From Leptasterias polaris (taxonomy: Eukaryota > Echinodermata > Asteroidea > Forcipulatida > Asteriidae), in the NCBI GenBank assembly GCA_037783415.1, contig JAZGTN010000149.1:1178001-1242000 (forward strand): 64,000 nucleotides of DNA. Direction: 5' to 3'. Shown piece by piece: positions 48,603 through 59,924 of the stretch. The stretch's first letter is position 1, and the number at the start of each line of letters is the position of its first letter. The notes under the pieces are model-generated. The model had not been told where the DNA came from and did no database searches. It worked only from the letters and a program-made list of their open reading frames with translations. The position numbers and the translations under genes were made by a program.

Positions 48603-49386
48603 GCTCCGGTTTAGTAATCTGGTGCTTCTATTGGACAGACATGCAGTGACATAAGCTTTCCATATCTGTGGTATGATTGGTCTGAAGAAATGTGGTTGTC
48701 GGCTGAATGGGATGCGAGGTCAAAGGTGCGTTTGTCAGGTTTCCTCGAAATGCTCAAAGCTGGTCTCTGGCATAAACAACGTAATAAATGCAAGAAACAT
48801 TGAACGCTGGAGGGCGTTCCACAACAATTCAATTGCGCTTGCATAATAAGCGTAAAGAGTAAAACAATTCAATCTTAAAGTGCCGCGAAACATTGACTAT
48901 CATAATTTTGATTACGATCTATACAGCACACGATCAGATGCGATAAACACACATGTCGTTTCCAATCAGGCTCATAGTCTTTGTTATTTCAAAACTGCTT
49001 GAGGTAATAAATGCAAGAAACATTGAACGCTAGAGGGCGTTCCACAACAATTTGATTGTGCATGCTTGTTTATTTTGCAGGGTGATTGCGCAGAGGGCAA
49101 AAATGTTGCACTGAAGAGGCAATGTTTTTGATCTCATGCGCATTTGTGTTAAAGTTTTTTTTTTACTCGAAATGTTGTTATCCAGGAACAGGTTCTACAA
49201 GTCAGCATGTATACTAAGCCTGTTAAACGTTTACATTTTTACGGTTCGGATAAGCGTAAAACAATTCAATCGAAAAGTGCTGCAAAACACTGACTATAAT
49301 AATTGCGATCACGATTTACAAAGCACATGATCAGATGCGACAAACACACATGTCGTTTCCAATCAGGCTCGTAGTCTTTAACCATT

Positions 49387-49700
49387 TCGCTTATTCGTTA
49401 CGGTCTTGCTCATTTGTAATCATTACGCTTAACACTATATCATTCAATGATTCACCACAAGCAACATGAATGATAGCACCGTGTCAATGTTCATGCATTC
49501 ATAAAATTTGCTTATTCAGAATTAATTTGATTTTATCTGAATCTTTTGCTCATTCGTAACCATTTCGTTCATTCGTAACCATTACACTTGTTGATAAAGA
49601 TTGTGAAGTCTCTGAATTACACTTAACACTACATCCTCATGATTCACCACAAGACACATACATTGATAGCACCATTTCGATGTTCATTTATAAAATGTGT
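49387..49700 (+). repeat. Diverged direct duplication, two copies of about 125-150 bp
   Basis: Both copies share the order CATT(A)CxCTTAACACTA, ATGATTCACCACAAG, GATAGCACC, ATGTTCAT, ATAAAAT (49387-49511 and 49549-49700). Function is unknown. The rest of 49700-50380 is AT-rich and shows no gene or clear repeat. Confidence 0.65.
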
Positions 49701-50394
49701 ATGCCGTGTAAGCTTCCAAATCTCGGGCAGGTGTATTCGTCCGTGCACGGTCCACTTTTACGTAGACGGAGTATTATAATGCCTGTCGAAGCCACACAGG
49801 TTTGTCTTCTCTGATAGTAAGTTTCAGAAAGAAATTGCTGTCACTTTGTGGTGATTGACAACACATGTAAAGCGAAAAACTGCAAAAATAGCGCTACTCG
49901 AACAAGTTGTTGTCGCCTGACTGCCTAACCCGGTGCGTTGTACAACGTACTACCTATGCTGAGGCAGATGAAGCACACACATTGCACTTGATTGAAATGA
50001 TTCTGAGTAAGCATATTAAATCAGAATAAGCAGTGATTGCTAGTATTAAAACAAAATAATTCTGACTTCGTAAGCAAGATGATTTTGTGCGTACACAAAT
50101 CGTTCTGTGAAATCGTTGTATTTCAGGCTATATAGATTATAATCATCGATGTAGAAATAGACCATGATATATAAATTATAATCAACTCTTGCAAGTGCTC
50201 TTTAGAGTTTAACCATACCACTTCCTCCATGACCATACCACAAAATAATTCTGTTTTATTTTCCGGGAAAATGAAATTCTCAGGAGCCAAAAATAGGAAA
50301 AAGAATATGTGGTACTGTTCGTTTTAATGTAGGTACAAGTTTCTCATTGTTAAAAAAATGTAAAATGTACGCTTTCATTATATTGAAATCGTCG

Positions 50395-50480
50395 AGATCC
50401 CGAAGGGCCTCGAACCTGCGATCATTGGCTTGGTAATAAACACGGTAAACCGCGGTGCCATCAGACCATCATGACATTAG
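50395..50480 (-). repeat. Possible tRNA-derived SINE remnant
   Basis: On the minus strand GGTTCGAGGCC (50406-50416) is an exact RNA polymerase III B-box (GGTTCGANNCC). About 40 bp upstream, TGATGGCACCGCGG is a weak A-box. The T-stem does not pair well, so this is not a functional tRNA; a decayed tRNA-derived SINE head fits better. Confidence 0.3.
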
Positions 50481-51008
50481 CTCTGATTTTATACCTTATA
50501 TTATTACTCTATATATTGAATAGACTTGTTCAAAGTCCGCCATCGTTGCAGTCTCATGTCAACAGTACAAAGAATATGACAGCATCTGGCGCACACGGCC
50601 TCAGGACTTAGTACGAGTTTACACTGTTCTTCATTACTTTGTACACGGATACGAAACACGCTATAAATGATGTCACGATGACGTGACATACAAAATTACG
50701 TCATTGTGCACAACTTCAATACCCAGAGAGTCAACATCTGAAGAAAATTTGAAAATTTGACGTTTAATTTTGGGAGATATGGTGGTAACAAGATTGCCTA
50801 ATTAAATATTCATGTCATTATAACTCAGCTAATTGATTAAGAAATTAAACAGTATAACATTTAGTGATTAAGTTATGTACTAAGCTTCGATTCAATATAG
50901 GACTCAAGTCTGTCATTTATACTGTTTCTAAGATTACGAATAAAGAAAAATCGTGTGTTAAACCTATGGCGTTTTGGTGGAAACCAAAAATACGTTTGTA
51001 AAACGTTT

Positions 51009-51059
51009 TAAAAATCTCGACGATTACAATAGCTGTTCCGACAGCTAGGTCGGAACAGC

Positions 51060-51090
<31 letters not shown>

Positions 51091-52012
51091 CTCGACGAAA
51101 ACAATAGCTGTTCCGACAGCTAGGTCGGAACAGCTAATAATAAAAAACCCAACGAAAACAATAGCTGTTCCGACAGCTAGGTCGGAACAGCTAATAAAAA
51201 TCTCGACGAAAACAATAGCTGTTCCGACAGCTAGGTCGGAACAGCTAATAATCTCGACGAAAACAATAGCTGTTCCGACAGCTAGGTCGGAACAGCTAAT
51301 AATCTGGACGAAAACAATAGCTGTTCCGACAGCTAGGTCGGAACAGCTAATAATAATAATCTCGACGAAAACAATAGCTGTTCCGACAGCTAGGTCGGAA
51401 CAGCTAATAATAAAAATAATAATAATCTCGACGAAAACAATAGCTGTTCCGACTGCGTCAGGAACAGCTAATAATAATAATAAAAATAATAAAAATCTCG
51501 ACGAAAACAATAGCTGTTCCGACTCCCTAGTCGGAACAGCTAATAATAATAATACTAATAATAAAAATAATACAAATCTCGACGAAAACAATAGCTGTTC
51601 CGACTGCATCGGAACAGCTAATAATAATAATAATAATAATAAAAATAATAATAATCTCGACGAAAACAATAGCTGTTCCGACTGCGTCAGGAACAGCTAA
51701 TACAAATTTTGACGAAAACAATAGCTGTTCCGACTGTAGGTCGGAACAGCTAATAATAATAATAATAATAAAAATAATAATAATCTCGACGAAAACAATA
51801 GCTGTTCCGACAGCTAGGTCGGAACAGCTAATAATACAAATAATAATAATCTCGACGAAAACAATAGCTGTTCCGACAGCTAGGTCGGAACAGCTAATAA
51901 TAATAAAAATTTTGACGAAAACAATACCTGTTCCGACTGTAGGTCGGAACAGCTAATAATAATAATCTCGACGAAAACAATAGCTGTTCCGACAGCTAGG
52001 TCGGAACAGCTC
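51009..52012 (+). repeat. Array of about 16 hairpin repeats in AAT microsatellite
   Basis: Each repeat has a lead CTCGACGAAAACAAT, arm AGCTGTTCCGAC, a short loop, arm GTCGGAACAGCT, then AAT/AAA triplets of variable number. Loops vary: AGCTAG in most, and TGCGTCAG, TCCCTA, TGCAT or TGTAG types in others. The arms are nearly invariant. The array sits where each macrosatellite unit has its AAT tract. A long minus-strand frame across it is a by-product of the triplets and is not a gene. Confidence 0.95.
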
Positions 52013-52542
52013 ATTAGTCATAATTTCATAATATGAAACATTTATATGCGCCATCAATCTAGCAAAGTGATCAAATCAGTTGCTGGAGCCCCCTTTATCT
52101 TAAAGTCAGATTAATTAAAATTGTGAGCAATTGGCAAGTTGGTTTAACAAAAATGATACCCAAAACTTCTGTTACAGAAGAATGATGGTACCCAGTGCCT
52201 GGTGGCACATGTATTTTTTGGATCAGTTTTTCGCTTGTAGTTTTGTAAGTTTATCAGACGGGTACCTCACTTGCAATCTCATTGTTTAGATAATATATCA
52301 GGTTGTAGTACTTTTTGTTTTTAATTGGATGTTGTGAAAAGTGTGTCCGGGGTTAAACTCTGCACATGCATGGATCCATCAGGTTTGGATGCACATAGGC
52401 TGGATCCATGAACATGTCCAGTGCCATAAATAAAGCAAAACATATTTATTTTAATATAAAACGCACTTGCTTGTACAGTAAGTTGAAGAACGATATGGGA
52501 AAGAATCTGATATAAATGCACACTTAAATTTGTATCACTTAC
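52013..52542. other. Non-satellite DNA, no supported gene
   Basis: AT-rich sequence with no convincing coding frame or repeat. GGATCCATCAGG / GGATCCATGAAC words near 52370-52410 are weakly repeated. Confidence 0.5.
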
Positions 52543-52649
52543 ATATATTTGAACTCTGTGAAGCTTGGCTTCATGCGACCCACCCATCTCCGTTTCATGT
52601 ATTTATCAAAGATCTCCTGACTAGAATGTGGGTTTTTGGACTGATCCAT
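52543..52649 (-). CDS. Candidate coding exon, unknown gene
   Basis: On the minus strand a 107-bp open segment starts with ATG directly after TTTACAG (acceptor-like). It encodes about 35 residues rich in charged residues (MDQSKNPHSSQEIFDKYMKR..., then RWVGRMKPSFTEFKY) and ends at a consensus donor GTAAGT (52542-52537). It could be an internal exon or, if transcription starts just upstream, a first coding exon. A more GC-rich stretch at 53100-53250 could hold an upstream exon. I do not recognise the protein and no partner exon was found. Composition and splice signals are the only support. Confidence 0.3.
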
Positions 52650-54198
52650 CTGTAAACTGTAACAGCTATTTGAAATAGAACAAAAGAAATACGAACTTAC
52701 TACTAATAATAGTAATCAGAACAGAGCTAGTTATTACAGCTGGCCGCTATCATTAAAATAACCGCCACCCCTCCCCTCTTAAAACAAAATAAATAAAATA
52801 AAAAACATCTGGTTCACATCGCCTAGATTTATGCGAACGATGGGTTCAAGTAGGTGTTTATCATTCGAAAATATAAACAAAGATATCTCTGAAAGTTTAT
52901 AGGCTTGGAAAATCACGTCTGGCAGAATGCCTCTTTACCGAGTACATTTATTTTAATAGTTTTGCGTTACGTCCTTGTAAAGTACACGCTCGCAAAGTTG
53001 TTTTACTTTACTCAATATTTCTACATTTATTGAAATGCTCATCTTCAGATCACTTACGTTATCTATGCAAACACTATCAACGGTAAACATTCTTACCCCT
53101 CTGGAGATCGAAAATTAATGCGCACGCAATCAAAATGTATGTCACACAAACGCTGGCCGCTTCAATTATACTGAAACCGCACGCACGCTGCATCGCATTG
53201 ACTATCTATAGTCGACAGAGGGCGTTATTTTTCCGCTCGTAAAGGACGTTTTTCATTAAAAACAGCGTTCTGAAAAATCTCATTTTCGGGAGTAAAACCT
53301 CATTTTCGCTAATTTACTGTGAATTTCTAGCAACAACGAACGGTTACTCTATCAATATATTACATAGTTGTTGCATTTCATCCAGTCCTTTGATGGCTTA
53401 TTTTGAAAATGTATGACGATTTGTTATTTTTTTGTTAAAGTTTATTTTAGGACATTTGATCAAAGATTTCAAAGCATTTTTGCCGTATCATCAACACTTC
53501 GGTCCAAATTTTATTTTCTTCATTTCGAAATGTTTCTCATAAAGGTAATTCAAAAACAATGTTTGTTTTTCTCAAACATATTATATAAGCCTTCCCAAAT
53601 ACTTTTTTAATAAAGGAGGTGTGATTTTTGCTGTACGTATGTCATTTTATACATACAAACTTAATTCCTTAAAAAAACAGGGTGATCAAATGTTTAAACA
53701 AATTTGTTTACTAACAATTAGTTCTCATGTTCAAGTTAACAATATGTATTTATCTCAGAAACAAAATTCGGACCCGATGTCTGGGTCTTAAACCACTGTG
53801 AAGTGTGGCAAGTAACAACATTTTTTTCAGGATTTCATCAACACACCAATAGTGCTTGGAAGATACATGGTACGTGCATCTTCCATTTTTTTACAAATTG
53901 TTTCTTTATTGATGGTTTTAGTGGCATAATTATAGACCATGTGACCTGTGACATTACATGTTTTCAAAAGAGCCACAAAGCTGGACTTCCTGCGGGTAGG
54001 ATTTCTACTCAGGTCATTGGAAGAACACATACACCTGTACATGTACATTCTTACATTTTATATTATAGCGATTGTTTATTAAACTCATGAAGAAAGGGGG
54101 GCACATCTCAAAACTTGTTCGGCTATTATTTTTATAACTCTTGAATTTATGTGGAAATTATGACACCATTTTAAATGAGTATAGTATCCCAGGTAGCA
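52650..54198. other. Non-satellite DNA between the two satellites
   Basis: No long coding frame. A short segment at 53831-53869 on the plus strand lies between an acceptor-like TTTTTTTCAG and a donor-like GTACGT and is discussed among the findings. The rest (AT-rich, with a GC-richer patch near 53100-53250) shows no recognised feature. Confidence 0.5.
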
Positions 54199-56520
54199 AG
54201 CCCATATGGGGCCCATAATGGGAAATATCTGGGCCATATGGACCTGGGCCAACCCATATGGTACCCAATGGGGCCCTTATGGGTGTGGGTTATGGGGAAT
54301 ATTCCCATATGGGGCCCATATGGGAAAAACATGGGCTAGCCCATATGGGCAAAATATGCAGTGTCCCATATGGGTATCATATGGGGAGAACATGGGCAAT
54401 CCCATATGGGCAGAATATGCAGTGGCCCATATGGGTATCATATGGGGAAAACGTGGGCTAGCCCATATGGGCAAAATATGCATTGTCCCATATGGGTATC
54501 ATAATGGGGAAAACATGGGCTAGCCCATATGGGAAGAATATGCAAGGGCCCATAATTTTGGGTATCATATGGGGAAAATGTGGGCAATCCCATATGGGCA
54601 GAATATGAAATGGCCCATATGGGTATCATATGGGGAAAACATGGGCTAGCCCATATGGGCAGAATATGCAACGGCCCATATGGGTATCATATGGGAAAAT
54701 GTGGGCAATCCCATATGGGCAGAATATGAAGTGGCCCATATGGGTATCATATGGGGAAAACATGGGCTAGCCCATATTATGGGCAAAATATGCAGTGTCC
54801 CATATGGGTATCATATGGGGAAAACAAGGGATTGCCCATATGGGCACAAAATGAATTGGCCCATATGGGTATCAGATGGGGAAAACATGGACAATCCCAT
54901 ATGGGCAGAATATGAAGGGGCCCATATGGGTTTCGTGTGGGGAAAACATGGGCTAGCCCATATGGGCAAAATATGCAGTGTCCCATATGGGTATCATATG
55001 GGGAGAACATGGGCAATCCCATATGGGCAGAATATGCAGTGGCCCATGGGTATCATATGGGGAAAACGTGGGCTAGCCCATATGGGCAAAATATGCATTG
55101 TCCCATATGGGTATCATATGGGGAAAACATGGGCTAGCCCATATGGGAAGAATATGCAAGGGCCCACAATTATGGGTATCATATGGGGAAAATGTGGGCA
55201 ATCCCATATGGGCAGAATATGAAATGGCCCATATGGGTATCATATGGGGAAAACATGGGCTAGCCCATATGGGCAGAATATGCAGTGTCCCATATGGGTA
55301 TCATATGGGGAGAACATGGGCAATCCCATATGGGCAGAATATGCAGTGGCCCATGGGTATCATATGGGGAAAACGTGGGCTAGCCCATATGGGCAAAATA
55401 TGCATTGTCCCATATGGGTATCATATGGGGAAAACATGGGCTAGCCCATATGGGAAGAATATGCAAGGGCCCACAATTATGGGTATCATATGGGGAAAAT
55501 GTGGGCAATCCCATATGGGCAGAATATGAAATGGCCCATATGGGTATCATATGGGGAAAACATGGGCTAGCCCATATGGGCAGAATATGCAACGGCCCAT
55601 ATGGGTATCATATGGGAAAATGTGGGCAATCCCATATGGGCAGAATATGAAGTGGCCCATATGGGTATCATATGGGGAAAACATGGGCTAGCCCATATTA
55701 TGGGAAAAATATGCAGTGTCCCATATGGGTATCATATGGGGAAAACAAGGGATTGCCCATATGGGCACAAAATGAATTGGCCCATATGGGTATCAGATGG
55801 GGAAAACATGGACAATCCCATATGGGCAGAATATGAAGGGGCCCATATGGGTTTCGTGTGGGGAAAACATGGGCTAGCCCATATGGGCAAAATATGCAGT
55901 GTCCCATATGGGTATCATATGGGGAGAACATGGGCAATCCCATATGGGCAGAATATGCAGTGGCCCATGGGTATCATATGGGGAAAACGTGGGCTAGCCC
56001 ATATGGGCAAAATATGCATTGTCCCATATGGGTATCATATGGGGAAAACATGGGCTAGCCCATATGGGAAGAATATGCAAGGGCCCACAATTATGGGTAT
56101 CATATGGGGAAAATGTGGGCAATCCCATATGGGCAGAATATGAAGTGGCCCATATGGGTATCATATGGGGAAAACATGGGCTAGCCCATATTATGGGAAA
56201 AATATGCAGTGTCCCATATGGGTATCATATGGGGAAAACAAGGGATTGCCCATATGGGCACAAAATGAATTGGCCCATATGGGTATCAGATGGGGAAAAC
56301 ATGGACAATCCCATATGGGCAGAATATGAAGGGGCCCATATGGGTTTCGTGTGGGGAAAACATGGGCTAGCCCATATGGGCAAAATATGCATTGTCCCGT
56401 GTGGTTATCATATGGGAAAACATGGGCATTTAATTCCCATATGGGCTAAGATTCAAAAGACCAAATAGTGGAAACAATATGGACAATCCCATATGGGCAG
56501 GAAGGCTCATATGGGTGGTA
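54199..56520 (+). repeat. CCCATATGGG satellite, 61-bp monomer with higher-order period
   Basis: The marks CCCATATGGGTATC recur every 61 bp (54365, 54426, 54487...). Each monomer holds two CCCATATGGG palindromes plus words such as GGGGAAAACATGGGCTAG and AATATGCAGTG. Five monomers make a 307-bp block (the same variant at 55098 and 55405) and three blocks make a 921-bp unit that repeats almost exactly (54680 and 55601). The left edge (54199-54330) and right edge (56400-56520) are degraded. No protein gene is supported despite long open frames on both strands. Confidence 0.95.
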
Positions 56521-56870
56521 CTAAAAAGACCTGGGCAAAGATAATACAAAGAAAGACCTCGGCCATTACGGGGTTAATATTATAGTTTAGAATATGATTG
56601 TCTAGTTTAGCAAGCCCAAGGGTTTATGACCCTTCCAATGGATTTTGTAATTTTCTCCGGAAAAAACTTGGATGAAACATTTATGGAAAGGCCCACATAA
56701 GAATAGGAATTACCTTTAAGCAATCCCTTGTGTGCATTGATATGAAAAGGTTCATTTGGTTATCCTATAAGCACGACCTAAGCAAACTTTGGGGTTAGAA
56801 TATGCAAAGACCCATATGGGTACGCTTTCAGACGAGAATTAACACTATTCTTTAAGTTAACTTCTTTTAA
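56521..56870 (+). repeat. Decayed edge of the CCCATATGGG satellite
   Basis: Isolated words survive (GGCCCACATAAGAATAGG, AATATGCAAAGACCCATATG near 56795-56818) in otherwise unrelated sequence, consistent with old, no longer homogenised monomers. Confidence 0.5.
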
Positions 56871-56874
56871 CTGA

Positions 56875-57340
56875 CGCTTTATCCGTCAGATCTTATAAGT
56901 GGGCATCCTGAAAGAGTATTGTTCATTTTATAAAATAAGTGTATGGGTAAAAATCCACAAAATAATGTTATACAAGGAAACACTTATACAAGGAAACAAG
57001 GAAACTGGGTCACTCTTGCAAAGATCTTCTTTTTTGCGCCAATTTGAATTATCGAATCGCATGCAAGGACGCCCACTTACTATAGCAGTTGTTTAGGCCA
57101 ACTTAAAGAGCAACACTAAATTTAACACCACCATGTCAACGACAATCAAACTACCATTTTCGAAAACGATGAACTGCTTCAGAGGAAGTGATATACTGAT
57201 TATCTGCCTCCACTTGTGGTAAAAACCCACGGCTTTATAAAGCTGAAGCCAAATTATTGTTCATAATACACACAACCTTCGCGCTAATTATCGCGACTCA
57301 GACACGGCAGCTAATTGCTTACAAACCGTATAATTTGGCT
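56875..57340 (+). repeat. Interspersed repeat, copy 1 (pair with 59925-60340)
   Basis: It shares an ordered series of words with the later copy: TTTATCCGT, CATCCTGAAA, AATGTTATAC, AAACTGGGTCACT, TGCAAxGATC, GCATGxAAGGACGCCCA, AAGAGCAAC, GAGGAAGTG, CACTTGTGGT, GGCAGxTxxTTGCTT. Divergence is high with many small indels. No coding frame is conserved. Confidence 0.65.
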
Positions 57341-57959
57341 GAAATAAATTCAAAGAACTTCACCGTACAAAGTTCATCCCATGATGTGAAGCTTTAATAG
57401 ATTTTTCCCAACAAATTTCAGCAACAAATTATTGTCGAGGCTACTATTATTAGCCGGAATAAGCAACAAAGTCAAATTACTTATGACGGCTATGAATGGA
57501 CATGCCTTTCATCCAAGTTGAAGCATTAAGTTGATCCATTAATTGATCGCGACAAATATTAGACACTATACAAATAAGCTGGTTCAAAATTGTGCCCCCA
57601 CCCCCCCACCCCCCCCCCCCCCCCCCCCGTTTTTATACATAAATTGAACGATTCACAATAATATAGCTCCATCTATATATTTAGGTAAACTCGGATTTCT
57701 CCCCGGTTCCCGCCGCCGAGCCATAGAGAACAGGGAATCCCATTTTCACATTTTTTACACATCAAAGCTAATTCGGTTAAGTGTCCAGGCATCCACAAAC
57801 GTCGATTTGTTCACGACTCGTCTTCGCTGTTAATTGTGATACCGTGAAGCTGTCTACGTAGAAACCGCCGTGCTGAATAAGTGGTTGTACGACGTAACAC
57901 AGGAGGAACTGTGAACCAAAGGGTTAATAAATTCACCATTTTGTTGGATACTAACACAA
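57341..57959. other. Unassigned DNA with a poly-C run
   Basis: No gene seen. A nearly pure C tract occupies about 57595-57628; on the minus strand it is a G-run able to form quadruplexes, and its length is unreliable in most assemblies. Confidence 0.6.
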
Positions 57960-58245
57960 TACATAATTGACCAACTTTTGTTGATAAAAATGCCCAACAC
58001 TTGGTCAAGTATAATTGCTCAACTGATACATCAAACCTTTCTACCCAACAATTGGTTAAAACAAATTAACCAACAAAGTGTATTAATATTTTGCCCAACA
58101 GTATAGCAATATAAATAGACCTATTAGTTGGTCAAAATATTTACCCAGCATTCTTGGGTATAATTTTGACCAACAGTTTAGTGAGTTCATATTAGACCTA
58201 ACGTTGGTCAAAATATTGGTCAAAAGTTAACCAATATTTGTTGCT
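57960..58245. repeat. Degenerate AT-rich repeat with TTGGTCAA / TTGACCAA words
   Basis: TTGACCAA, TTGGTCAA, TTGGTTAA and CCCAACA-type words recur in both orientations across the stretch, which ends just before the hAT-like element. It may be a decayed MITE or an internally repetitive element. The ends are not defined. Confidence 0.4.
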
Positions 58246-58252
58246 GTGTACG

Positions 58253-59336
58253 CAGGGGCGGATCCAGGATTTTTTAAACCGGGGGGCACAACGGCACAAC
58301 CAGGATTTTGTATTAGAGGGTAAAGCAAAAATGGGTGGTGTCCAGGGGCCGGCCTTACGGCCCCTGGTGGGGTCCAGGGGCGAAGCCCCGGTGGGGGTTC
58401 AGGGGGCGAAGCACCCTGAAGCTCTGAGCTTTTTGCGTTTTGAGGGGTGACAAAAAGAAGCCTCCATGTGCCTAAAACAGAGAAATAGACACACTCTTAT
58501 TGGAAATCAGATCCATATAAATCTTCTAAATTTACTGGAAACATTTCTGTAAAGTCGATGGTGGGGGTTGAGGAGCGAAGCCCTGGTGGGGGTCCGGGGG
58601 CGAAGCCCCCGGAAGCTTTGAGCTTTTGGCATTTTGAGGGGTGAAAAACCAAGCCTCCATGTGCCTAAAACAGAGAAATAGACATCTTTTTGGAAATCAG
58701 ATCTATATAAATCTTCTTAGTTTACTGGAAACATTTCTGTAACATCGATGGTGGGTGTTTAGGGGCGAAGCTGTGAGCTTTTGGCATTTTGAGGGGTAAA
58801 AAATCAAACCTCTGTGTGCCTGAAACCGAGAAATTGACACACTTTTTAAGCTCTTCTGATCCATACCAATCTTCTAATTTTACTCAAAGAAACTGTTAAT
58901 CCCACAAATCTCGCGTTTGGATCTTGTCGCTGCAATATCTGGTTTCATGCATATTCATTCAAAAAATATAGTTCAAGCTTAGTGTATAGTCTTTACTTCA
59001 ATGCCAGAACGACATGAAATATACTCTATCCAGGAAAATTGGCACGTCAGGTTTCAAACGCTTATGTTATCGTGCAAATTTAAGCAATTACAAGTGACAT
59101 ATCATGAAAGATTCATTTTGGCCGAAAGAAACAAATTTGATAGGCATAGGATGAAAAATAAATCCATCCTGCCGCTTGGGGAAAATACACCACACACACT
59201 TGTGGCTAATTTGTAAGCAGGCTGATAGTTAAACAAACAAATAAATAAAACATAAACAAAAAATCAAATTTTACCCGGGGGGCACGGGCCCCTGCCCCCC
59301 CCCCCCCCCCCCCCCCCCCTCCTGGATCCGCGCCTG
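58253..59336. mobile_element. Non-autonomous hAT-like DNA transposon
   Basis: The left end CAGGGGCGGATCCAGGA and right end TCCTGGATCCGCGCCTG are inverted repeats of 17 bp with one mismatch. A CAGxGGCGGATCCAG start is typical of hAT elements. The 1,084-bp interior has no transposase. It contains about 2.5 direct repeats of roughly 190 bp (marks TCGATGGTGGG at 58555 and 58745), each with GGGGCGAAGCCCC-like palindromes and CCTCCATGTGCCTAAAACAG, and a poly-C run near 59294-59319. The 8-bp target duplication expected for hAT is not clear. Confidence 0.8.
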
Positions 59337-59924
59337 ATACGTAAGAAAACTTATAGATCTTGCAGTTGGTAAGAGATTTGTGAAAAGATGCAACATGTAG
59401 ATTTGTGCGTTTTCAGCGTGATACACTTGTTATTAAAGTTACGCAATTTTGTTTCAAAAACTTTAACTGTTTAATACAAATGGAGCATTTAAAATAAATA
59501 ATTATTGGCCCAGTTCCATGGCCGTTTTTGCCATGTAATTCTGTGAGGAGAAGTAAGCGTAATGTGCGCAAATTGTGCGCAATGTGCAAGCAATGCGAAG
59601 ACTTTCTCTATACAGAAGTGTCAAAATACTTCAACTGCGCACGCAAAAAACAACAACCCCAAAACCAACAACCTTGCTTGCTTACTATAAGCATGGTTTT
59701 ACTGCTATCGGGCGCTGATTCCTCTAACGGTAAGCAAAGCAATGAAAGTAGACCATGTTTTACTGAGATTATGGAATCTTTGACATAAAGTTGTTGTTCA
59801 GGAAATGCATACAAAATAGTCGCAGACGGTATTATTAAATTGTTTGTGTATGGAACTATATGCGCAAAATACACTTTCACGTCCGCAAAATCTCCACAAA
59901 CTAACTGTAGCCCATTCATAAGCT
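59337..59924. other. Unassigned DNA
   Basis: No gene, RNA or defined repeat was recognised. Short open frames near 59530-59790 lack coding features. Confidence 0.5.

Larger units (their letters stand above)
47611..51008 (+). repeat. Degenerate terminal macrosatellite unit
   Basis: It begins with a diverged minisatellite (47611-48460). Recognisable but mutated sub-repeat pieces follow at about 48780-49080 (GAACGCTGGAGGGCG, GAACGCTAGAGGGCG) and 49190-49380 (TACGGTTCGGATAAGCG). After a non-repeat stretch, a diverged copy of the unit end runs at about 50640-51000 (AACACGCTATAAATGATGTCAC, GCCTAATTAAATATTCATG). This is the decayed edge expected for a tandem array. Confidence 0.75.

Noticed and set aside
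50395..50480. Functional tRNA gene
   Set aside because: The B-box is exact, but the A-box is poor and the T-stem and acceptor stem do not pair; at most a SINE remnant.
50917..51669. 250-codon minus-strand frame
   Set aside because: It is a translation of AAT/hairpin repeats (runs of Ile, Leu, Val). Length reflects the lack of stop codons in the repeat, not a protein.
51009..52012. CRISPR-like array of palindromic repeats with variable spacers
   Set aside because: The spacers are AAT microsatellite plus a constant lead, not unique sequences. There are no cas genes, and the setting is clearly an animal genome with LINEs and BEL elements.
54680..55222. 180-codon frame in the CCCATATGGG satellite, repeated at 55601
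   Set aside because: Frames are open on both strands because the monomer lacks stops, and the two copies are just the 921-bp duplication. No coding signal was found beyond that.
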